NCBI GenBank assembly: GCA_001898465.1
Contig: MKTX01000013.1
Coordinates: 5,001-69,000, forward strand
Direction: 5' to 3'
Length of the DNA stretch: 64,000 nucleotides
DNA from: Sphingobacteriales bacterium 39-19
GTDB taxonomy: Bacteria > Bacteroidota > Bacteroidia > Chitinophagales > Chitinophagaceae
A model generated the notes under the pieces. It saw only the letters and a list, made by a program, of their open reading frames with translations. It ran no database searches and was not told the origin of the DNA. The position numbers and the translations under genes were made by a program. Shown one piece after another: positions 27,160 to 33,715 of the stretch. Each line of letters opens with the position of its first letter. Within the stretch, counting starts at the first letter, position 1.

Positions 27160-29091
27160 CCCAACCTCCTCTTTAATTCAACAAAATCAATTTCTCCTTT
27201 CAAATATTTTTCAACATCTGCCCATTTGGGCCGTGCAATAGAATTACGGTTTGAATAATATGATGAAGAGCCACCATGTTGTTGAATGAATTGAATCATT
27301 CCTTCCTGCAAACTAGACCAGAGATCATCAGCAGCATCAAATCCATTTTCTTCGGTAACCTGTTCTTTAAACCAATTTCCAAATGCGAATGTGCCATCCC
27401 AAATCCTATCCACCCCCATCGTATAAAACACATACTCACCCGGATGATCAGGATCGGAATAAATACCAAACCTTCGATTACCCGCAACGGGATGTTCGAA
27501 ATCAAGCGGAGTTTGCATGGTACTTACTGTAAAATAATTGGTTTGATACCCTCCGGAATTATATCGTGTATATCCCGATTCAATAACACTGCCATCAGCG
27601 CCCGGCAGATTACCTAATATCAAATGCCACAAAGATCCGATGGACGCTTCGTATGGTGCCAGGTATTTTGCGGTGTCAATAAACAGTCCTGCACCCGCTC
27701 CATAATCCCAATAGGGTCCAAAGCTCATTCCAAGGTTAGGAACAATAAATGAATTTATCCTGGTTCTGAAATACTCAAGCAGACTTTCAGAAGTAAAGCC
27801 CGCGGGCATTTGTGTAATCCTTACCGGGAAGAAATCACAGTTTACGATGCCCCCGTACGCATCTTCCAACGATTGGATATTGAAATTGTCCACTATCCAG
27901 TTTGGCGCTACATTCCTGATGGAATCTATCCTATCCATTACATATTGTGATGGTTTGAACTGTGCTACGTTTTGCCACATAGAGCCATACTGCTCCAGGG
28001 GCATGATGTTTAGGCTGTCGCAGGGCAGCAGGGCCTGAGGGAAATTCAGGAGTATTTGCTGCATCTCTGCAATTCGTGAATAAAGATACCCATTTGCATC
28101 TCGTCCTCCCGGCTCTCCTTCTATTGGCACCGGTATCCCTGTACAAGGGTTCTTCCATATACCGGTTTCAATATCAGGCACAATTCTTACCCAGCCTCTG
28201 CCACTGCCGCAAATTGTTGGTAGGTTATTAGGTGGGTTTGGTGTGGTTGGGTTTGTTCCAGTACCCCCGCCGCTACCACTGCCAGGCGTAATGGTGGGTG
28301 GTATTGGTACCCATTCACCGGAATCACCATCTCCTTCATAAGTGGTAGATACCCATGTAATGGAACAGATCTCAGGAATAAGCTCAAAACAATGTTCTGC
28401 ACCGGGTGGGCAAGATTGCAAGTGCCCACCCGTATGAAAGCCACATACCCAGGTAATAGTAGAATAGGTAGTGGTAAATTTTTGAACCACATAAAAAGAA
28501 TCCGGTTTAGGTGTCCCTTGCGGCCAGTTATCAAATAAACGGTTATCTGTGATCTCAAAAATATTTTGTCCCCATATTAAGTGTTCATATGCCATAATGG
28601 TCCCTACAATATCATTTGCATTAGGTGTAGTACGATTGGGGTCTTTATTAAAGCCAAAAGAAGCATATTCTTCTCCCACAATAAGTTTGTAAAGGATACT
28701 ACTATCAATTCTAATATTTAGTATGTCTTTTACATATTGAGCTTCATCTTGCACAATGGGCACTTGTACCAGGCTGTCTTGTTCATTTCCTTCTCCTCTG
28801 TTAGTTGCATTAAATTTTCTTTTTTTAAATTGAGCAAATTCCCAAAGAGGGTACCCTTCACTAGCAATAAATTCTTTAATAAATGGATGATTTTTATTTT
28901 TTAGTTTCAGGTCTTCCACTATGCGCTTTAATTCCGGACGAGCATTTGCCGGTAGTTTAAAAAACCTTTCTTCATTTTGTAAGTTACTTTTTTGTGCAAA
29001 ATCTTCTTTTTTACAAGCTGCAAAGAGTACAATTGTTAGGATTGTGAGAATTCCAAAAATTTTTCGGAGAGGGGGGGTAATTAAATTTCAT
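27153..29091 (-). CDS. Modular lipoprotein, polymorphic-toxin-like; start and body separated by a poly-C frameshift
   Basis: The body is open from 29087 to the TAA at 27153, but its only plausible start is ATG 29091, which is +1 out of frame through a run of seven C (29077-29071). With six C the product has 645 residues. It would have a lipoprotein signal with lipobox LFAAC (Cys26) and a K-K-E-D patch after the Cys, resembling Bacteroidota surface-lipoprotein export signals. An N-terminal domain related to that of the gene at 30076-31627 follows (GYPLWEF, VPIVQDEAQYV, FEITDNRLF), then a Gly/Pro/Thr-rich linker and a C-terminal domain with HPVAGNRRFG at 533-542 and YTMGVDR. Without the shift the first standard start is GTG 28919, with no export signal. 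The enzymatic role is unknown. Confidence 0.72.
29071..29077 (-). repeat. Poly-C (G7 on plus strand) tract in the signal-peptide region
   Basis: Seven C on the coding strand, 14 nt after the ATG at 29091. Six would put the start codon in frame with the lipoprotein signal. The same tract, nine long, occurs at the same place in the gene at 30076-31627. It is a candidate slipped-strand switch. Confidence 0.7.
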
Positions 29092-29121
29092 AAACGGCGG
29101 TTAGGGTTAAAAACTATTTTA

Positions 29122-29151
29122 CAAACATAGGCAATATTCCATTACAAACAA
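29122..29151 (-). promoter_or_regulatory. Promoter of the modular lipoprotein gene at 27153-29091
   Basis: Coding strand: TTG at 29151-29149, a 19 bp spacer, and TATGTTTG at 29129-29122. It is almost the same as the promoter at 31690-31660; a block of 29 identical bases (29103-29131 and 31641-31669) covers the -7 element and leader. A leader of about 25 nt precedes the ATG. Confidence 0.6.
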
Positions 29152-29462
29152 TGGGGAAAATATTCGCCCCAGCGCCAAAATTTAAGTGGGTTAATTGCAA
29201 ATAGACGATATACTATGATATCACTTTGAAGTGTAGTAACGCACCCATAAGCATTGTGTTTGTTCAAAATAAATGCATCTTTATCATACTTTCCAAATAT
29301 TCTCCCCTGAAATGGATTTTCCAATTCTGTAAATGTTCCTGAAATATTGCTATAGCGGTAATACCAGTCATTAAGGCCTGTAATATTTTTAAATACAGGC
29401 CAGTTAGTAAATAATATAACTACTGCAGCTAACCAATACCAACGCTTTGGTTCGTGGCACAA
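29142..29462 (-). CDS. Small hypothetical membrane-anchored protein
   Basis: A 106-residue ORF beginning at a TTG in this reading, with one hydrophobic segment near the N-terminus (WLAAVVILFTNWPVF) and a polar aromatic tail. No family was recognised. Its first codons lie inside one copy of the CCACGAACCAAAG-type repeat, so the original start may have been lost to repeat insertion. Its stop is next to the promoter of the modular lipoprotein gene. It sits between two toxin-like genes and could be a displaced immunity gene, but this is not supported by homology. Confidence 0.4.
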   Translation of the reverse strand: MCHEPKRWYWLAAVVILFTNWPVFKNITGLNDWYYRYSNISGTFTELENPFQGRIFGKYDKDAFILNKHNAYGCVTTLQSDIIVYRLFAINPLKFWRWGEYFPHCL

Positions 29463-29623
29463 GAACCAATTTTTCCAACTCTTTGCCTTGGTTCATGGCA
29501 TGAAAAATAATTGCTTAGCTACGTACCATAGCATACAATTTTCTTTAAGTTTTCATAACTTAATATAATAAAATCGAAATTTTTTTTATATTGCTTTTTT
29601 GTTTCGTATGCCACGAACCAAGG
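29445..29623. repeat. Three copies of a CCTTGGTTCRTGGCA element, two forming an inverted repeat
   Basis: Plus-strand copies at 29445-29460 and 29486-29502, and an inverted copy at 29608-29623. The latter two enclose about 105 bp of very AT-rich sequence. The stretch 29463-29748 otherwise holds no gene I can support. The pattern resembles dispersed short repeats or a small non-autonomous element; no transposase is present. Confidence 0.55.
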
Positions 29624-29748
29624 AGCAAGTGTTCCGTACAACTGCGCTCTCATTTCTTGCCCGTTGGGTAAAACGAAACCTTAGTTATTGGCAGATTTAT
29701 TTGAATAAAATATAGACTGAACAATATATAACCCATACAAAAATAAAC

Positions 29749-30066
29749 TTAGTATAGCTTGTACTCAATTTTTAATTCTCCAAGTTTAGCTTTATAAGAT
29801 TCATATTTCAATATTATATTTTTTTGATACCAATCCGTATGCCAAAAGGTATCCACTTTGCCTCCTGGAATTTTGAAGCCTGATATCATAAATGTGTCAC
29901 TGGAATTTCCTGTAACCTTAATTTTGAGTGTTGTTGGATATTCTTTATTTGACTTTATATTAATTGTCGTGTCCATCCCTAATGTATTTAGAGTAATTGA
30001 ATTTGAACTTGAATTTTCTGTACATGAAATAAATAAACCCAAAAAGAGCATGAAATGATATTTCAT
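29749..30066 (-). CDS. Small lipoprotein, candidate immunity protein
   Basis: A 105-residue protein with a short signal peptide and lipobox FISC (Cys at about residue 15), followed by a Ser/Asn-rich spacer and a single small beta-rich domain (TTLKIKVTGNSSDTFMISGF). No family was recognised. It lies 9 bp downstream of the DUF6973-like modular lipoprotein and is surely cotranscribed. Context suggests a periplasm-facing immunity lipoprotein for that protein. An alternative is an ordinary small Bacteroidota lipoprotein of unknown use. Confidence 0.7.
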   Translation of the reverse strand: MKYHFMLFLGLFISCTENSSSNSITLNTLGMDTTINIKSNKEYPTTLKIKVTGNSSDTFMISGFKIPGGKVDTFWHTDWYQKNIILKYESYKAKLGELKIEYKLY

Positions 30067-30075
30067 AAATTGAAT

Positions 30076-31627
30076 TTAATTTGTTGCAACAAGCTGTGTT
30101 GTCAATATAATTTCTGAGCTGGGGCCTAAAGGTGATAATCTTTTTAATTCTCCATTCGGAATCTTATGATTACATAATAGAATCATAACAGTTTCTTTAA
30201 AAAAATGTCCCGCTTGGCCATTTTGTGAAAGTGTGACGAATAAATCCCTTCCAAACTGATTATTAAATAAATCCATCGTATTTTCCAGCTGATTACTATT
30301 AGGAAAAGTTTCGTGGGCATCACCAAGTAGCTTTGCCAAATGAAGCCCCAAAACTTTTGCATTTAATGCACTAAAGTAAGCATGACGAAACGCATCACCA
30401 TTTCCATTTAAGATTGAATTTGGATAAAGTGATTGAGCTCGATCTAGTGCTTCTTTTGCATTAAATAAATATTGCAATTGCTTGTACCTAATTAAACCGT
30501 CAAAAATTACAAGTTCTTGAGATGACATTTGACCCCGGTAATCTTGTTCAAATAAAAGTATTCCTGCAGACTCTGGGTAAGATGCAGGATCTAAATCTGG
30601 ATCATATTCTGCATCATCCTCTATCGGCACCGGTTCCCAACCAGTACCACCTCCACCACAGCCAGGTTGGACCGCATTTGTTTGGTTAGTATTATTTCCT
30701 TTTGCAAAAGGTGCCGGGTTATTGGGAGTGCCATTACATGGGTCAGGTGGAGTTCCTCCACTTCCAGCATTGCCGCCGTTACCGGGTGGTATGCCGGGAG
30801 GATTATTTCCCGTTCCGCCGTTTTCTCCTCCTCCAGTACTTCCATCATCAAACCAGCCCCTATAGCAAATATCATATATTTTTTGGCATAAGCCGCACCC
30901 GCTTAAATAGTCACAACCATTCGGTTGGTTATCGCAATAATCAGGCGTGCCACAGTAGTATATGTCTTTACATTCTTCAAAATAAGTGTACATATTGTTT
31001 GCCGCTATAGAGTCTGTGTTTTTCTCTAAAATAGTAATTTTTTTTGCGCCTGAAGAACCCATCGTTAAAAACAAACTGCTATCGGTAATATTAAATGATT
31101 TATAACCCAGGCTTCGATTATTAAGCCACATAAAAAATAAAGCATATTTTTCTGCTGTGCTGTCTATTTGTGAAGAACCATGTACCCTGTTTTTATATTG
31201 CCAGTCGCATAAATAATAGAAAGCGGTATCTGTCTGGTTCACAGAAATAACCATGCTGGCATTTACATAATTTTGATTGTCCCGAACAAAGGGGACATAA
31301 AATACCGGGACACCTTCGTTTTCAATTTTAGAAGTGGGTTTTTGTTTTTGTTTAAAGTTTATTATTTTATCCCATCGTGGGTAGCCAATCTGCTTTACGG
31401 TTTTAGCTATAAAATGAAGCGAATCATTTTTTCTTTTAATAAAATTTACCAAAGCATTTTCTACCTGGTCAGTGCTTCGGTGCAAATTAAAAGAATTTTC
31501 TTCGATGATTGTAGTGTTTATAATTTCTGTTGATGAAAACACATCCATTTTTTTACAGGCTGCAAAAACCAATACCGACAAACTAATTAAAAGACAAAGT
31601 TTGCGGGGGGGGGTAATTAAATTTCAC
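30076..31627 (-). CDS. Modular lipoprotein with DUF6973-like C-terminal domain; poly-C frameshift at start
   Basis: Body open to the stop at 30076. GTG 31627 begins MKFNYPP, as in the neighbouring gene, but nine C (31613-31605) put it +1 out of frame; eight would give a 516-residue lipoprotein with lipobox VFAAC (Cys24). The alternative TTG at 31581 leaves a stunted signal. Domains: an N-terminal region shared with the gene at 27153 (GYPRWDKI, VPFVRDNQNYV, FNITDSSLF), a Cys-rich stretch, a Gly/Asn/Pro linker, and a C-terminal domain with DAFRHAY (411-417), GDAHE (435-439) and MDLFNNQFGR. These motifs resemble DUF6973, a domain found in toxin-like proteins. Conserved His, Asp and Glu suggest an enzyme, but activity is unknown. 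Confidence 0.75.
31605..31613 (-). repeat. Poly-C (G9 on plus strand) tract in the signal-peptide region
   Basis: Nine C on the coding strand, 14 nt after GTG 31627. Eight would restore the frame into the lipoprotein signal. Same position and flanks (GTGAAATTTAATTA before it) as the tract at 29071-29077. Confidence 0.72.
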
Positions 31628-31659
31628 AAACTATTGGTTAAGGGTTAAAAACTATTTTA

Positions 31660-31690
31660 CAAACATAGGGAAACATCTCATTCCAAACAA
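31660..31690 (-). promoter_or_regulatory. Promoter of the DUF6973-like lipoprotein gene
   Basis: Coding strand: TTG at 31690-31688, a 20 bp spacer, and TATGTTTG at 31667-31660. It shares most of about 90 bp with the promoter and leader of the neighbouring lipoprotein gene. Confidence 0.6.
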
Positions 31691-31697
31691 TGGGGAA

Positions 31698-32066
31698 AAA
31701 CCCTAATTTTTTACGGGAAAAACCCCGTAGTTTGTTTGAATCATTTTTTGTAAAAAAATGTTTGTAATTATTTTTTTAAGAATATTATTTTTCAGTTTTA
31801 AAAATTATGCAATGTACAATTACAGCTAAAGCCTAAGCTCAGTGAATGAATGTAACCTTGCCATTTCTCAGTTTTAGCCTTCACTTTTCGTAATGCAATT
31901 TCCTAAAATAAATACAAGTGTAATTAAAGAATGATAAACTACTATAATACATTTATAACAATAGTAAGCTCACTTAAGTATTACCAATTTACCTGCATGA
32001 AACTGATGTGCCAGTAATCAGGACTATTGGACATATCTTCACCAGGGGTATTAATTTAGTAAAATA
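31698..32066. other. Intergenic stretch without a recognisable gene
   Basis: Very AT-rich sequence between the accessory island and the Na+ symporter gene. No ORF with coding character, no clear hairpin followed by T-run, and no repeat matching other parts of the window was seen. It probably marks the right border of the island. Confidence 0.5.
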
Positions 32067-33701
32067 TTAATCACAACAATCCTTTTTACGTAATGAAAAA
32101 TGTTGTAAAAAGAAGCCCAGTATTAAAACCAGCCCGGCCCCAATGGCATTAAGCCATAAGAATGAAATGATCTCCATTTTATAAATTACGATCACAATAA
32201 TTTCAGAAATTATGGCTGCATAAAAAACGGCATTGGCTTTTACTGATTTTACCCAAAGCGCCATCAGGAAGATGCCCAGGATAACACCATAAAAAAGAGA
32301 ACCCAGGATATTTACAGCTTCTATTAAACTATTGCCGATATTATTGGCAAACATGGCTATAATGATACAAAATATGCCCCAGCCGAATGTGTACCATTTT
32401 GATAATTTTACTTCATCTAAATCTGTTTCCTTTTTTCGTGTATACCGTTTATGAAAATCCACAACTGTACAGGCTGCAAGTGCATTAAGTGCAGCAGCAA
32501 TGCTACCCCAGGCCGATAAAAATATAACGGCAAACAATAAGCCGATCAATCCTTTTGGCAAATGATCTTTTACAAATTCTAAAAAAATAAAGTTGGTATC
32601 GTTATTATCTTCACGGGTAAATACCCGGTCCATTTCCTGCTTGTACGCCTCCCGGTATGCCGCAGCGCCGGTTGTATTCTTCCCGGCTAATGCCTTATGG
32701 TATTGCGCCTCAATACTGCTGAGTGTATCCGCATGAGCCGTTTGCATGGCTGCTTCTTTCTTGGCTTTATTAAAATAAACCGGCGAGCTTGTATGAACAT
32801 AAAATACAAAAACCAGTACCCCTAATAATAAAATCATGAATTGCATAGGTACTTTTACCAAACCATTCATTAATAATCCCCGCTGGCTTTCCTTTACATT
32901 TTTAGCAGTAATGTAGCGGCCCACCTGGCTGTGATCAGTTCCAAAATAACTGAGGGCAAGAAAAAACCCACCAATAAGCCCGCTCCAAATATTGTATTTA
33001 TCATTCCAGTTAAACCCGTTTTCATCAATCCCGGTTGTAATCACATTCATTTTTCCCAATTCTTTAGCCTGTGCCACGGCCCCGCTAAAACTTAGCCCGC
33101 CGGGTAAAATATGAATGATAATAATAAACACTAAAATAAGGGTGATAAACACGATCAGCATTTGCAGCATTTGTGTGTGTGCTACAGCTCTTGCGCCACC
33201 GCTCATGGTATAAATGAGCAACATACCGCCCATGATGATATTGGTGATATAAATATCCCAGCCCATGAGTGAACTTAACACAATAGAAGGCGCATAAATG
33301 CTAATACCTGTACTTAAACCCCGGCTTACTAAAAAAAGAAAAGCGGTGAAGGAGCGTGTTTTTCCATCAAATCTTTTTTCAATAAACTCATAAGCGGTAT
33401 ATACTTTTAGTTTATTAAAAACAGGAACAAAAAAAAGGCTGATCACAATCATGGCAAAAGGGAGGCCAAAATAATATTGTACAAAGCGCATCCCATCGGT
33501 ATAAGCCTGGCCCGGCCCGGATAAATAAGTAACTGCACTGGCCTGGGTACCCATGATACCCAGTAAAACCAGGTACCAGGGCATAGAACGGTTACTCAAA
33601 AAATAAGCATCTAAATTTTTTGATTTGCGGCTTATATACACCCCATACAAGATGATGGCTGCCAGCACGGTTATCATTATGATCCAATCTATCGGGCTCA
33701 A
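32067..33701 (-). CDS. Sodium:solute symporter (SSS family)
   Basis: A 544-residue inner-membrane transporter with about 13 membrane segments. The SSS pattern is clear: YFLSNRSMPWYLVLLGIMGTQASAVTYLSGPG at the N-terminus (written in part), the FGTDHSQVGRYITAKN segment, and AVIFLSAWGSIAAALNALA. A soluble insertion of about 70 residues (about 320-390) lies between later helices. Substrate unknown, perhaps a sugar or amino sugar. The start is TTG in this reading. It lies 14 bp after the PIG-L deacetylase gene and is probably cotranscribed, so the symporter may import the product of that enzyme. Confidence 0.92.
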   Translation of the reverse strand: MSPIDWIIMITVLAAIILYGVYISRKSKNLDAYFLSNRSMPWYLVLLGIMGTQASAVTYLSGPGQAYTDGMRFVQYYFGLPFAMIVISLFFVPVFNKLKVYTAYEFIEKRFDGKTRSFTAFLFLVSRGLSTGISIYAPSIVLSSLMGWDIYITNIIMGGMLLIYTMSGGARAVAHTQMLQMLIVFITLILVFIIIIHILPGGLSFSGAVAQAKELGKMNVITTGIDENGFNWNDKYNIWSGLIGGFFLALSYFGTDHSQVGRYITAKNVKESQRGLLMNGLVKVPMQFMILLLGVLVFVFYVHTSSPVYFNKAKKEAAMQTAHADTLSSIEAQYHKALAGKNTTGAAAYREAYKQEMDRVFTREDNNDTNFIFLEFVKDHLPKGLIGLLFAVIFLSAWGSIAAALNALAACTVVDFHKRYTRKKETDLDEVKLSKWYTFGWGIFCIIIAMFANNIGNSLIEAVNILGSLFYGVILGIFLMALWVKSVKANAVFYAAIISEIIVIVIYKMEIISFLWLNAIGAGLVLILGFFLQHFSLRKKDCCD

Positions 33702-33715
33702 TGTATCATGCTGTT

